Origin: Sporolactobacillus laevolacticus DSM 442 | Lineage (GTDB): Bacteria > Bacillota > Bacilli > Bacillales > Sporolactobacillaceae | Length of the DNA: 47,313 nt | Assembly: GCF_000497245.1 (NCBI RefSeq) | Contig: NZ_AWTC01000024.1 | Coordinates: forward strand, 1-47,313 | Direction of reading: 5' to 3' | Shown here: positions 8,498-16,336 of the stretch, piece after piece | Layout: every line of letters begins with the position of its first letter | Position numbering within the stretch: position 1 is the first letter of the stretch | The notes under the pieces: model-generated | Databases searched by the model: none | Told to the model about the DNA's origin: nothing | The model's input: only the letters and a program-made list of their open reading frames with translations | Program-made: the position numbers and the translations under genes

Positions 8498-9220
8498 TTA
8501 TAAGCGGCAGATATTCAATGGGCAACGATCTTCGCAATGACAGATCGCTTTGATATAATTCAAGTCTTTAATTACAATCGATCCATGAAAATAGTCAATA
8601 GCCCCATCATTTTTCCACGACTGAAGCATCCGATTCACCGTTTCGCGTGTCGAGCCGATCAGTTGAGCCAAATCCGAATTGGTCAGGCTGATCGTATAAT
8701 GGATGCCATCTTCATCTGACCTGCTATACCCATGAAGCATGCGCAAAAGGGTTGAGGCCAAGGCACCATTCTTTCCGTAGAAGAGCAGATCACGCATTTT
8801 TATTTGGGTGAACTGACCCATCATGCCAATCCACTTCATGAACTCAAAAGATAGGCTTGAATTGGAAAGAAGCAACGGTTCAAGGTCTTTCTCTGAAATG
8901 ACGCCAACGGTGCAATCCGTGACTGCAGTTGCCGTAAACGAGCATTCCACGCTGCCTAGACAGCTGATTTCGCCAAACAAATCGCCCTCCATAAAGTAAT
9001 GGATCACGAGATCTTTCCCATCATAGGCGGATTTGAATAATTTTACCCGTCCGCGAGTCACATAAAAGAGCTTATCGGAAAGATCTCCTTCCCAGAAAAT
9101 ATTGGACCCTTTTTTAAATGTCGTCTCAGTCATCATCGATTTCAGCGCCTGCAGGCTTTGCTTAGAAAACATGCATGTATTGTTCAATCCGTCCTGTTTC
9201 AAGCAAGCGACTTCTTCCAT
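8498..9220 (-). CDS. fnr: Fnr-type oxygen-sensing transcription regulator
   Basis: CRP/FNR regulator, 240 residues from the ATG at 9220 (AAGGG ten bases upstream; the GTG at 9229 is too close to it). An N-terminal cyclic-nucleotide-binding-like beta barrel (about 20-135) and dimer helix precede a helix-turn-helix SLTNSDLAQLIGSTRETVNR. The C-terminus has cysteines at 227, 229, 233 and 238 in CHCEDRCPLNIC. B. subtilis Fnr holds its [4Fe-4S] cluster with C-terminal cysteines 227, 230 and 235, so this is the Bacillus-type, not the E. coli-type, sensor. It probably activates anaerobic genes. A near-consensus FNR/CRP box lies upstream at 9298-9313, suggesting autoregulation. Confidence 0.88.
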   Translation of the reverse strand: MEEVACLKQDGLNNTCMFSKQSLQALKSMMTETTFKKGSNIFWEGDLSDKLFYVTRGRVKLFKSAYDGKDLVIHYFMEGDLFGEISCLGSVECSFTATAVTDCTVGVISEKDLEPLLLSNSSLSFEFMKWIGMMGQFTQIKMRDLLFYGKNGALASTLLRMLHGYSRSDEDGIHYTISLTNSDLAQLIGSTRETVNRMLQSWKNDGAIDYFHGSIVIKDLNYIKAICHCEDRCPLNICRL

Positions 9221-9261
9221 AGCATTCACGCCCTTATTATTCGATAGCCTTTTCTTCTTAC

Positions 9262-9313
9262 ATTATACAAGATGTTTTCTCAATTTCACTGAAAAAGTGT
9301 GACGAAAATCATA
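9262..9313 (-). promoter_or_regulatory. fnr promoter with candidate FNR box
   Basis: On the minus strand a TATAAT -10 box is at 9262-9267. The plus-strand sequence TGTGA-N6-TCATA at 9298-9313 matches the TGTGA-N6-TCACA class of FNR/CRP sites with one mismatch, centred about 50 bases upstream of the expected start. The -35 (AGTGAA) is poor, as expected for an activated promoter. Autoactivation is an inference. Confidence 0.45.
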
Positions 9314-9404
9314 CAGCTTTAGCAAAGTATCCGTTTTCCTAATCATTTTTTCTTCCATGAATTTCTTTTTCTGCCGATCTCTTGAATAGAATGTGGGGGT
9401 ATCA

Positions 9405-9413
9405 TGTTATAAT
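9405..9413 (+). promoter_or_regulatory. extended -10 promoter of cvfB
   Basis: TGTTATAAT, an extended -10 box, is followed by a 5' leader containing a small hairpin CCGCT-GAAC-AGCGG (9425-9438) before the ribosome site AGAAGGA and a TTG start. Confidence 0.55.
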
Positions 9414-9466
9414 GAGGACTAGAACCGCTGAACAGCGGATGATGACCGTAGAAAGAAGGAACAAAT

Positions 9467-10336
9467 TTGGCAGAACTTTTAGCCGGAACTGTTGCGACTC
9501 TTGATGTTTCGCATAAAGCTCCTTTTGGCTACTTTCTTACCGATGGCAGCCAGGAAGTGCTGCTCCACGAAAATGATGTGACCGGGAAACTGAATGAGAA
9601 CGAAAAAGTCACCGTATTTCTTTATCAGGATCACCAGGGGAGAATCGCAGCTACAATGACGATCCCTGAAATCCGACTTGGAACGTTCGTCTGGGTAACC
9701 GCCGTATCACTTCAGAAAAAATATGGTGTCTTTGTTGACATCGGCATCAGCAAAGACATTTTGCTTTCTAAAGACGATCTTCCTGATGAATGGATCTACT
9801 GGCCGCAACCCGGTGACCGCCTCTACTGCAGCTTGAAGTTTGATCCAAAAAATCGCCTGTTTGCCCAGCTTGCAGACGAGTCAGTGATCAACACGCTGGC
9901 GGTTGATGCACCTGGCGAGTTAAGGAATAAAGATATTCAGGCAACGGTTTACCGCCTACTTCTGGACGGCGCTCACGTGCTGACTGAGGATGGGTATATT
10001 GGTTTCATCCATACATCCGAGATCACCGGCACCATCCGTGTTGGACAAGCTATTCAGTGCCGAGTCATCGCTGTAAAGGATGAAGGGACATTAAACCTTT
10101 CTATGCGTCCAAGAAGCTATGAACTGATCGACCAGAATGTGGAGAAGATTGTTCTTTATATGAACAGTCGAGACGGTGCGATGCCCTACTGGGATAAGAG
10201 CCTCCCTGAAGACATTAAGGAGCGATTCGCAATAAGCAAAGGCGACTTTAAAAAAGCGCTCGGCCAACTAATGAAAGAAGGTAAACTCTACCAAAAAGAC
10301 GGTTGGAGTTATCTAAAAGAAAGTAAAGATCATTAA
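9467..10336 (+). CDS. cvfB: S1-domain RNA-binding protein CvfB (YitL)
   Basis: 289-residue CvfB/YitL family protein, made of successive S1-like OB-fold RNA-binding domains and a C-terminal winged helix (about 220-285, EDIKERFAISKGDFKKALGQLMKEGKLY). In Staphylococcus aureus CvfB affects virulence gene expression through RNA binding; in other Firmicutes its targets are little known. It starts at TTG with AGAAGGA seven bases upstream. It is cytoplasmic. It is a single-gene unit with an extended -10 promoter and a strong bidirectional terminator shared with the convergent znuB. Confidence 0.9.
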   Translation: MAELLAGTVATLDVSHKAPFGYFLTDGSQEVLLHENDVTGKLNENEKVTVFLYQDHQGRIAATMTIPEIRLGTFVWVTAVSLQKKYGVFVDIGISKDILLSKDDLPDEWIYWPQPGDRLYCSLKFDPKNRLFAQLADESVINTLAVDAPGELRNKDIQATVYRLLLDGAHVLTEDGYIGFIHTSEITGTIRVGQAIQCRVIAVKDEGTLNLSMRPRSYELIDQNVEKIVLYMNSRDGAMPYWDKSLPEDIKERFAISKGDFKKALGQLMKEGKLYQKDGWSYLKESKDH

Positions 10337-10343
10337 ACGCATT

Positions 10344-10383
10344 AAAATAGGACCCCTGCCAACCAGGCAGCGGTCCTATTTTG
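10344..10383. terminator. bidirectional intrinsic terminator
   Basis: Stem AAAATAGGACC.CTGCC / GGCAG.GGTCCTATTTT with loop AACCA, between the convergent cvfB and znuB genes. Confidence 0.9.
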
Positions 10384-10403
10384 GTTAAAAATCAGATTGC
10401 CCC

Positions 10404-11219
10404 TTACTCCACCCGAACAGCGCTTCGTCTCTCCATTACCGTTCGAAATGCCATGCCGAGAAAATAACTTGCCGCATCAAATGCAACAATGAAGAAACTA
10501 ACCGGAGCATTTGTATAATAACCGGCAACAAGGCCAAACCAAACGCTTAACATGGCAATAAGTGAAGAAAGCAGGATCATCCCGAAAATTGACTGTGTAT
10601 AGAATCTTGCTGCCGCCGCAGGTACGGTCATCAAGGCAAAGACAAGCAACGCCCCGACAATCTGGACGGTAACGCTGACTGCGACAGCCATCAGCAGAAG
10701 AAAACAAATGGAAATCCAGCGGATCGGCAATCCCGCCGCTTGAGCGCCTACCTGATCAAAAGAATCAAACTTGAGCCAGCGGTACCCAGTTGCCAGCGCC
10801 AAAAGCACTAATAGAGTGATTGCGACAATTTGCCAGATATCCTGCAGATCAATGCCGACCACACTGCCAAAAAGCAAGGTTCTCGAATAATTCCCCTGAA
10901 CGTTACCTAGCGATAAAAACAAAATGCCAAGGCCAAGCGCAAGACTTAAGATCACGCTGATTGATGCGTCGCGGCGGAACATCCGGACGCCCATCTGTCC
11001 GACGCCAAGAGAACCAAGGATTGTAAAAGCCAGCAAACCGATCAGCGGATCAATACCGGCAAAAGCAGCAAAGGCAGCACCCGCAAAACCGATATGTGAA
11101 ATTGTATGCGCAATAAAAGAAAGCGATCGCGCGATAATAAAAACACCGATAACGCCGCACATCACAGCAATCAATGTTCCTGCAATAAAAGCATGCTGCA
11201 TAAAGTCGTACTGAAACAT
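10404..11219 (-). CDS. znuB: zinc ABC transporter permease
   Basis: ABC-3 family integral membrane permease for metal uptake (ZnuB/AdcB/MntB group), 271 residues from the ATG at 11219, which has GGAGG eight bases upstream; 14 codons further upstream are in frame but lack a ribosome site. Eight or so hydrophobic segments and the family motif region around SHIGFAGAAFAAFAGIDPLIG are visible. It follows znuC by 84 bases and is transcribed with it. The Zur-type operator in front of znuC marks the substrate as zinc rather than manganese. The solute-binding protein znuA is a separate unit just upstream. Confidence 0.9.
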   Translation of the reverse strand: MFQYDFMQHAFIAGTLIAVMCGVIGVFIIARSLSFIAHTISHIGFAGAAFAAFAGIDPLIGLLAFTILGSLGVGQMGVRMFRRDASISVILSLALGLGILFLSLGNVQGNYSRTLLFGSVVGIDLQDIWQIVAITLLVLLALATGYRWLKFDSFDQVGAQAAGLPIRWISICFLLLMAVAVSVTVQIVGALLVFALMTVPAAAARFYTQSIFGMILLSSLIAMLSVWFGLVAGYYTNAPVSFFIVAFDAASYFLGMAFRTVMERRSAVRVE

Positions 11220-11303
11220 CTTTTTATCCTCCGTTAATAGCTCTTGAGAAGAAGGCTTCAATTAAATTCGCTCTGAACAGAACGTTTCAGCTAATCTCGC
11301 CTT

Positions 11304-12077
11304 TTACCTTTGAGAAGCTGAAAGCGATAGTCCCGCTGAAACTGATCCCCCTGTGCGACTCTCTTCATTTCCAGAAGTAACCGTCTGATAGACTGCCTTC
11401 AACAGATCATGATCATCAAGTATGGTTTGTTCATTTCCAGTCTTATAATAACCACGGGACATGAGTAAAATATGATCCGCATATTTTCTAACCAACTGAA
11501 GATCATGGCAGATAAAAATAACGGTCACACCCCATTCCTTGACTGCTTTTTTTACAAGGTCCATCATCTGAGCCTGGGCATTCGGATCAAGATTTGCTGT
11601 GGACTCATCAAGAAGTAGCAGGTCCGGATGGCGTACGAGCGCCTGAGCCAGAAAAACCCGCTGACGTTCTCCTCCGGATAATTTGCCGACCGGTTTATTT
11701 GCAAAGCGGTCCGTATCCGTAAAGATCATTATTTCTTTCAATATTTTTCTTTCTCGCATAGAAGGCCATGGAAAAAAGCCGGATATTTGTCCAAGTGAAA
11801 CGAAATCCCTCGCACTGATCGGCGTCTCCTCATCAATCACACGTGATTGAGGTACATAGCCAACGACTACTTTTTTACCTTCACTGTTCATCGTTATCTT
11901 TCCGTGCTGAGGGCGAATCAGTCCAAGAATCGATTTTAACAGGGTTGATTTCCCGGCTCCGTTTGGTCCGATAATGGCAAACATTTCACCTGCAGAAACG
12001 CCAAAAGAAAGATCCTTCAGAATTTCTTCTCCATTAAAGCTTACTTGAAGATCACTGATCTGGATTTGACGCAGCAT
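11304..12077 (-). CDS. znuC: zinc ABC transporter ATP-binding protein
   Basis: 257-residue ABC ATPase that drives zinc import. Walker A GPNGAGKST (about 37-45), ABC signature LSGGERQ, Walker B LLLLDESTANLD (Asp-Glu followed by Ser where most have Pro) and the switch His in ICHDL are visible. The C-terminal 25 residues are Ser/Gly-rich and probably disordered. First gene of the znuC-znuB unit. The promoter at 12173-12201 has a consensus -35 and an overlapping Zur box, so expression should rise only under zinc shortage. Confidence 0.92.
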   Translation of the reverse strand: MLRQIQISDLQVSFNGEEILKDLSFGVSAGEMFAIIGPNGAGKSTLLKSILGLIRPQHGKITMNSEGKKVVVGYVPQSRVIDEETPISARDFVSLGQISGFFPWPSMRERKILKEIMIFTDTDRFANKPVGKLSGGERQRVFLAQALVRHPDLLLLDESTANLDPNAQAQMMDLVKKAVKEWGVTVIFICHDLQLVRKYADHILLMSRGYYKTGNEQTILDDHDLLKAVYQTVTSGNEESRTGGSVSAGLSLSASQR

Positions 12078-12170
12078 TTGAAAACCTCCCTGAAATTAAA
12101 ATGACTTTGAACTTCGCAATATGTAAATCTATTAGAAATTGTCGTGCCCACTGTAACATGTCGCATTGAT

Positions 12171-12201
12171 AAATAGTAATTATTTCGATTTGATTTGTCA
12201 A
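12171..12201 (-). promoter_or_regulatory. znuCB promoter with overlapping Zur box
   Basis: Minus strand: -35 TTGACA (12196-12201), 17-base spacer, -10 TACTAT (12173-12178). The inverted repeat at 12171-12191 (AAATAGTAAT..ATTTCGATTT) matches the Bacillus Zur consensus and covers the spacer and -10, the usual geometry for repression. Confidence 0.85.
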
Positions 12202-12231
12202 GCAAACTGATCAACCTTCTAACAAGAAGAT

Positions 12232-12269
12232 GAATCGGAGATGCAGGATTCTGTCCTTCTCTCCGATTC
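12232..12269 (-). terminator. probable terminator of znuA
   Basis: Ten-bp perfect stem GAATCGGAGA / TCTCCGATTC with an inner AGGA/TCCT extension, 20 bases after the znuA stop. The downstream tail on the minus strand is only moderately T-rich. Confidence 0.5.
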
Positions 12270-12288
12270 TCCGATCCGCATTTTTCAA

Positions 12289-13200
12289 TTAATTATTGTT
12301 CTGCGCGTTTTCAATCTGTTTCAACTGATCCAGCATCCACGTTTTATAGTCTTTTCCTGCTGGTAGAGTTTCCGTCACTTTAACCACAGGTACGCCATGC
12401 TTATCAGCCAATGCCATTATTTTTTTCACCGTAGGGCTAATCTCCTGAATGTTGCTGACAAAGAAGGCAATCCGTTTTTCTTTGATATCCTTCTGCATAT
12501 TTGCAATGTCCTTTGGTGATGGATCGGATTCCTGTTCTACGGCAATTTCAAAATGATTATTCGCTACTTTATAACCCAATGCTTCCAATGTGTAGTCAAA
12601 AACAGGTTCGGAAACATCAACGAGTTTCTGATTGGATTTTTGACTGAGCTTGGTAACTTCATCTTCTACCGGCTTAATGCTTGCTCTATATTTTTTTGCG
12701 TTTTTCTTATATTCGGCAGCATGTTTAGGATCAATTTTTGAAAGTTTGCCTGCTAGATAATCGGCAAGTTTCGGCATCGTCTCGGGCTGATACCAAAGGT
12801 GCTCGTTGTCTCCATCCTTTTTGCCCATTAGATCTTCAGCAACTCGAATGACTGTCTGATCTTTAGTATTCTTTGCAAGGTTTTCCATCCAGCTGTCATA
12901 GCCGATTCCATTATAGACAACAAGTTTTGCCTGACTAACCGCTCTTGCGGTTCCGGTTGACGGTTCATAATCATGCGGATCCATGCTTGGTTTGTTGATA
13001 ATCGATGTCACATTCACATGACTGCCACCAACAGCTTTGGCTACTTCGCCATAAAAATCTTCTGCGGCAACAATAGCAATCTTTGAATTTTTGCCGGAAC
13101 CATTTGAACCTGACTGACTGCATCCTGTAAGTAAGCCGATTAACAAAAGAATAGCAGTAAATAAAAAAGCAGAGCGGCGTGCAGAACTGAATATTTTCAT
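12289..13200 (-). CDS. znuA: zinc ABC transporter substrate-binding lipoprotein
   Basis: Cluster A-I metal-binding lipoprotein, 303 residues from the ATG at 13200 (GGAGG upstream; the in-frame extension of 34 codons is not coding-like). Lipobox LLTGC gives lipidated Cys27. Metal-site motifs seen are DPHDYEPSTG, EHLWY and, at the position where many ZnuA proteins have HxAFxY, the sequence SEPVFDY, so a Glu replaces a His. HFEIAVEQESDPSPKD is the typical third region. The His-rich loop of Gram-negative ZnuA is absent. The Zur box upstream indicates zinc. It delivers zinc to ZnuB/ZnuC. Confidence 0.9.
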   Translation of the reverse strand: MKIFSSARRSAFLFTAILLLIGLLTGCSQSGSNGSGKNSKIAIVAAEDFYGEVAKAVGGSHVNVTSIINKPSMDPHDYEPSTGTARAVSQAKLVVYNGIGYDSWMENLAKNTKDQTVIRVAEDLMGKKDGDNEHLWYQPETMPKLADYLAGKLSKIDPKHAAEYKKNAKKYRASIKPVEDEVTKLSQKSNQKLVDVSEPVFDYTLEALGYKVANNHFEIAVEQESDPSPKDIANMQKDIKEKRIAFFVSNIQEISPTVKKIMALADKHGVPVVKVTETLPAGKDYKTWMLDQLKQIENAQNNN

Positions 13201-13271
13201 TTCTATAAAGTACCTCCAAAATAGATAACCTTTTAGCAATCGGAATTGTTTCGATTTAAGCTCACAGTTAC

Positions 13272-13302
13272 AAATAGTAATTATTACGTTTTTCTTTGTC
13301 AA
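13272..13302 (-). promoter_or_regulatory. znuA promoter with overlapping Zur box
   Basis: Minus strand: -35 TTGACA (13297-13302), 17-base spacer, -10 TACTAT (13274-13279). An inverted repeat at 13272-13292 (AAATAGTAAT..ATTACGTTTT) is laid out exactly as at znuC. Confidence 0.87.
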
Positions 13303-13395
13303 GTTAATACAAAAACTTTTTTAAAAGCATATCCTCAAATTCTGACCAGTCGAAAATTCATTCCCATTCCGCTACAAGCCGCGCTTTCAGTACGA

Positions 13396-13665
13396 TTACC
13401 AGCTTGCTTTTTTCACACCGGGAATTTGGCCTTTATAAGCATACTCTCGGAACGAAATACGGGACATATTAAATTTTCTCATATATCCGTGCGGACGACC
13501 GGTTAAAGGGCAACGATTGTGAAGTCGCGTCGGGGATGAATCACGAGGAAGCTTTGCGAGAGCGGCATACTCACCACTATCTTTAAGTTCACGTCGCAGG
13601 TCAGCATATTTTATGACAAGCGCTTCACGTTTCTGTTCCTTGATCATTTTGGATTTCTTCGCCAT
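13396..13665 (-). CDS. rpsN: zinc-independent 30S ribosomal protein S14 (alternative form)
   Basis: 89-residue S14 of the long C-minus type. The four zinc-ligand cysteines of the usual short S14 are absent; the segment reads [25 protein letters not shown] with a single Cys (listed in two parts: [11 protein letters not shown] and YMRKFNMSR). Such paralogues replace the zinc-binding S14 when zinc is short, sparing metal. A Zur box directly upstream and the neighbouring znu genes confirm this role. In B. subtilis the equivalent is the Zur-controlled yhzA (rpsN2). The principal S14 gene is expected in the S10/spc cluster elsewhere. Confidence 0.95.
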   Translation of the reverse strand: MAKKSKMIKEQKREALVIKYADLRRELKDSGEYAALAKLPRDSSPTRLHNRCPLTGRPHGYMRKFNMSRISFREYAYKGQIPGVKKASW

Positions 13666-13689
13666 AAAAAGACTCCTTAATAATTTTTT

Positions 13690-13710
13690 AAATCGTAATC
13701 ATTTCGATTT
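13690..13710 (-). promoter_or_regulatory. Zur box of the alternative S14 gene
   Basis: Inverted repeat beginning AAATCGTAAT at 13690 and ending ATTTCGATTT at 13710, the closest of the three to the published Bacillus Zur consensus. It lies 25 bases upstream of the rpsN ATG. Confidence 0.88.
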
Positions 13711-13929
13711 ATATTTTATATTAAAGCACTCTTTGCTCATGATCGCAAGCCGGAACAACATAAAAATGTGATTATATCTGTTCCTCCTGTATTATCGATT
13801 GGTCCTTTTATAGGGATCGACATGATCAATTGCTGATTTTTATGTCTCCTAATCGTAAAAAATAACGCATCCTATACTATAATAGGTTTGGAAGCGCAAA
13901 GAAGAGTTATAACACTGGGGGAATGAACT

Positions 13930-14400
13930 TTGAAAATTGCAATGGCAAGTGACCACGCTGGATATGAATTGAAGGGTGAAATTAAGGCCTGGCTTGAGAA
14001 TGAAGGACATGAAGTCATTGATTTCGGCACGGATAGCAAAGAATCATGTGATTTGTCTGATTATGTTTACCCTGCCTCACTCGCTGTCGCTAAGGGGGAA
14101 GCTGATCGTGGAATCTTTGTTGACGGGGTTGGCTACGGAAGTGCGCTCATTGCTAACCGCATTTACGGACTGAACGCCGCTGTATGCCAAGATCCATTCT
14201 GCGCAAAACTGGCACGTCAGCATACCGACAGTAACGTACTTTGTATCGGCGGCAAAATTATCGGCTCCGGCATTGCTTTGGAAATTGTCGATGTCTGGAT
14301 GCACACGGATGTACTCAGCGGTATTGAAAAATATACAAACCGCATTAAAAAGGTACAGGCTATTTCAGAAAAGCACTTGAAAAAACTGTCTGAGATTTGA
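13930..14400 (+). CDS. RpiB/LacAB family sugar-phosphate isomerase-like protein
   Basis: 156-residue member of the ribose-5-phosphate isomerase B / galactose-6-phosphate isomerase family, with the N-terminal SDHAGYELK motif. The usual catalytic segment CGTGxG is DGVGYGS (Asp65 at the Cys position). A DGAGxGS subgroup exists, as I recall, and this appears to belong to it; its substrate is not known to me. The start is TTG with GGGGGA upstream. It is cytoplasmic, a single gene between rpsN and the acyltransferase, with its own terminator. Calling it ribose-5-phosphate isomerase would go beyond the evidence. Confidence 0.8.
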   Translation: MKIAMASDHAGYELKGEIKAWLENEGHEVIDFGTDSKESCDLSDYVYPASLAVAKGEADRGIFVDGVGYGSALIANRIYGLNAAVCQDPFCAKLARQHTDSNVLCIGGKIIGSGIALEIVDVWMHTDVLSGIEKYTNRIKKVQAISEKHLKKLSEI

Positions 14401-14430
14401 TTCGGTATACAAGTCGATAGCAACATTCTG

Positions 14431-14460
14431 CAGTCTCTGAAAAGGGGCTGTATTTTTTTT
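14431..14460 (+). terminator. intrinsic terminator of the RpiB-like gene
   Basis: Stem CAGTCTC / GGGGCTG (two G:U pairs), loop TGAAAA, then TATTTTTTTT. Confidence 0.75.
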
Positions 14461-14961
14461 CGTAGAAAGAGCCACTGATCTATCGAAGAAATCAAAAATG
14501 AAACACACTTGTTATCTTTCTGAAATTGGTTAAAAACCCAGTATTATCAAGCTTTCTTTCCCTCTTATTTTCCGCGAATCATACCTGTCCTATTCGTATT
14601 TCCATTTTCTAACAAAATAGTGTTGAAACCGCTTTTTAAATATGCTATAACATATTTTGCTTCTTGATATTCTCTTCGATCCGGACCAGATCCGGAGCAC
14701 AGGAAAGAGAATGAAAGAGGCTTTTTTTTGTGAAAAAAATGAGATTTTAATATACAGTCTTTTAGCTTCATTGGACGATTAAGTAAATATTAATTTTCCA
14801 GTGGGAGAATAAACGCATGATCAAAAAAACAGAGACGAGTTTAAATGTTACAGTGTTACACCCTTTTTTCATGCGCATGAACGCTTAATGACAACCGCAA
14901 TTTCATTACGAAGGGAAACGAAACTCCTATGATAACGAGTAAAAAAGGAGAGATGAAAATC
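14461..14961. other. 500-base intergenic stretch with a structured element
   Basis: No convincing gene. A two-stage hairpin spans 14669-14712: outer stem ATTCTCTT / AAGAGAAT, inner stem TCCGGA / TCCGGA with loop CCAGA. A run of eight T follows ten bases later. A 23-codon ORF (14817-14888, GGGAG ten bases upstream) precedes the acyltransferase and could be a leader peptide, but nothing else supports it. Confidence 0.5.
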
Positions 14962-15954
14962 ATGACGAAGATCAGAGACAGCTATTTTGATAACGCCAAG
15001 TTTTTCTTGATTTTACTTGTCGTTTTTGGACATAGCCTGACTAATCTGAAGTCTGACATGCCCATAATTTATTCACTGTACACGTTCATATTTATTTTTC
15101 ATATGCCTGCGTTCATTCTTATTTCAGGTTTTTTCTCTAAGCACTTTAACAAACAAGGCTATGTGCTAAACGTAATCAAGAAAACCATGATTCCTTATCT
15201 GATTTTCCAGATCATCTACTCTTACTTTTATTATGCAACCGGGTATACTAAAGTGCTAAAGTTCGATCTTGTGACCCCGCATTGGACGCTTTGGTTTCTG
15301 ATCAGTATGCTTTGCTGGAAACTAATGATCATTCCTTTTTCAAAGTTTGGTAAATTTGGCTTCCCTGTTGCGTTGCTGATTGGCTTGAGTGCCGGATTTT
15401 TCGACCCTATTGGTACGGATTACAGCGCCTCTCGCACGCTGGCATTCTTTCCGTTCTTCTATCTCGGTTATTTGTTGAAGAAAGAACACTTTATGAATGT
15501 TCTAACCCGTATACCGTTCAAAATCGCCGGATTATTTACTTTGGCGGGGGTCTTTCTTGCTTGCCGCTACATTTTTCCTAAAGATCTTCAGGATTGGGTA
15601 CTGCATGACTCCTCCTACCATGCTTTCGGGCTGCCGAAAATGGAAGGCGGTCTTGTAAGGCTTGCCGTCTATTGTGTCACTTTAATAACCATCTTCGCGT
15701 TTATGTCGCTGATTCCTAAGAAACGCTTCTCATTTACGACGCTGGGCAAAAACACCTTGTATATCTACTTACTTCATGGATTTTTCATAAAGACCATGGT
15801 CTTGTTTCCGATCTATGACAGCATTCAAAATCTTTATCAATATGCATTCCTGTTCGCCGCTTCACTCGCACTCTGTTACTTGCTGGCAAGCCGTCCTGTC
15901 CGTTTGTGTACCGAGCCAATTGTTGAAATTAAAATGCCGCGTTTGCAGCAATAA
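14962..15954 (+). CDS. membrane acyltransferase (acyltransferase-3 family)
   Basis: Integral membrane O-acyltransferase of the acyltransferase-3 / fucose-4-O-acetylase-like group (COG3594 type), about 330 residues with roughly ten hydrophobic segments. The family's N-terminal signature is present as SYFDNAKFFLILLVVFGHS, with the likely catalytic His in FGH, followed by FHMPAFILISGFF. Such enzymes acetylate cell-envelope sugars or other exported glycans; the substrate here is unknown. The ATG at 14962 is chosen because AAGGAG lies 11 bases upstream; an ATG at 14929 is also possible. It is a single-gene unit ending at 15983-16015. Confidence 0.85.
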   Translation: MTKIRDSYFDNAKFFLILLVVFGHSLTNLKSDMPIIYSLYTFIFIFHMPAFILISGFFSKHFNKQGYVLNVIKKTMIPYLIFQIIYSYFYYATGYTKVLKFDLVTPHWTLWFLISMLCWKLMIIPFSKFGKFGFPVALLIGLSAGFFDPIGTDYSASRTLAFFPFFYLGYLLKKEHFMNVLTRIPFKIAGLFTLAGVFLACRYIFPKDLQDWVLHDSSYHAFGLPKMEGGLVRLAVYCVTLITIFAFMSLIPKKRFSFTTLGKNTLYIYLLHGFFIKTMVLFPIYDSIQNLYQYAFLFAASLALCYLLASRPVRLCTEPIVEIKMPRLQQ

Positions 15955-15982
15955 CTGGCAACAGAATCAATTTACAGTATTG

Positions 15983-16015
15983 AACATCCCCGAGATATGC
16001 GGGGATGTTTATTTT
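15983..16015 (+). terminator. intrinsic terminator of the acyltransferase gene
   Basis: Stem AACATCCCCG / CGGGGATGTT with loop AGATATG, then TATTTTG. Confidence 0.85.
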
Positions 16016-16077
16016 GTGATGCGAATTTGATGCTATACTGAAGGTAATGGATCTAAATGAACGAATGGAGGAATAAA

Positions 16078-16272
16078 ATGCTTTCATTTAGTCTTGGCAA
16101 CATCATTTTTCAATTCATTATCATGATCATTCTTTTTTTAATCTCGCTTGCAATTATTGTGATCGCTGTTCTATTCATTAAAAAGCAAGTGCAACATGCG
16201 CCGGAGCAACGGAACAAGGAAATTTTAGATAAGCTGGATGAAATCAGTAAGAAACTCGATCAACGAAAATAG
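16078..16272 (+). CDS. small membrane protein with basic-coil tail (DUF4083-like)
   Basis: 64 residues. One strong transmembrane helix (about 9-36) is followed by a charged amphipathic tail RNKEILDKLDEISKKLDQRK. It recalls the DUF4083 group of small Bacillales membrane proteins, an assignment from pattern memory only. The ATG at 16078 has GGAGG six bases upstream; an earlier in-frame ATG at 16057 lacks one. Monocistronic, with its own terminator. Function unknown. Confidence 0.7.
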   Translation: MLSFSLGNIIFQFIIMIILFLISLAIIVIAVLFIKKQVQHAPEQRNKEILDKLDEISKKLDQRK

Positions 16273-16280
16273 GTTTATTG

Positions 16281-16309
16281 AAAAGCGCCGCGAGATGCGG
16301 TGCTTTTTT
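16281..16309 (+). terminator. intrinsic terminator of the small membrane gene
   Basis: Stem AAAAGCGCCGC / GCGGTGCTTTT with loop GAGAT, then a T-run. Confidence 0.85.
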
Positions 16310-16336
16310 GCATCGACAGGATCTCTATTTTTTTCA

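Noticed and set aside
13846-13870. possible fourth Zur box before the RpiB-like gene
   Set aside because: AATCGTAAAAAATAACG matches only one half-site and lacks the dyad symmetry of the three accepted boxes.
14565-14771. 68-codon minus-strand ORF
   Set aside because: No ribosome site, low-complexity start, and it crosses the structured hairpin at 14669-14712.
14817-14888. 23-codon ORF upstream of the acyltransferase
   Set aside because: A GGGAG ribosome site is present but there is no terminator or alternative structure to support a leader peptide.
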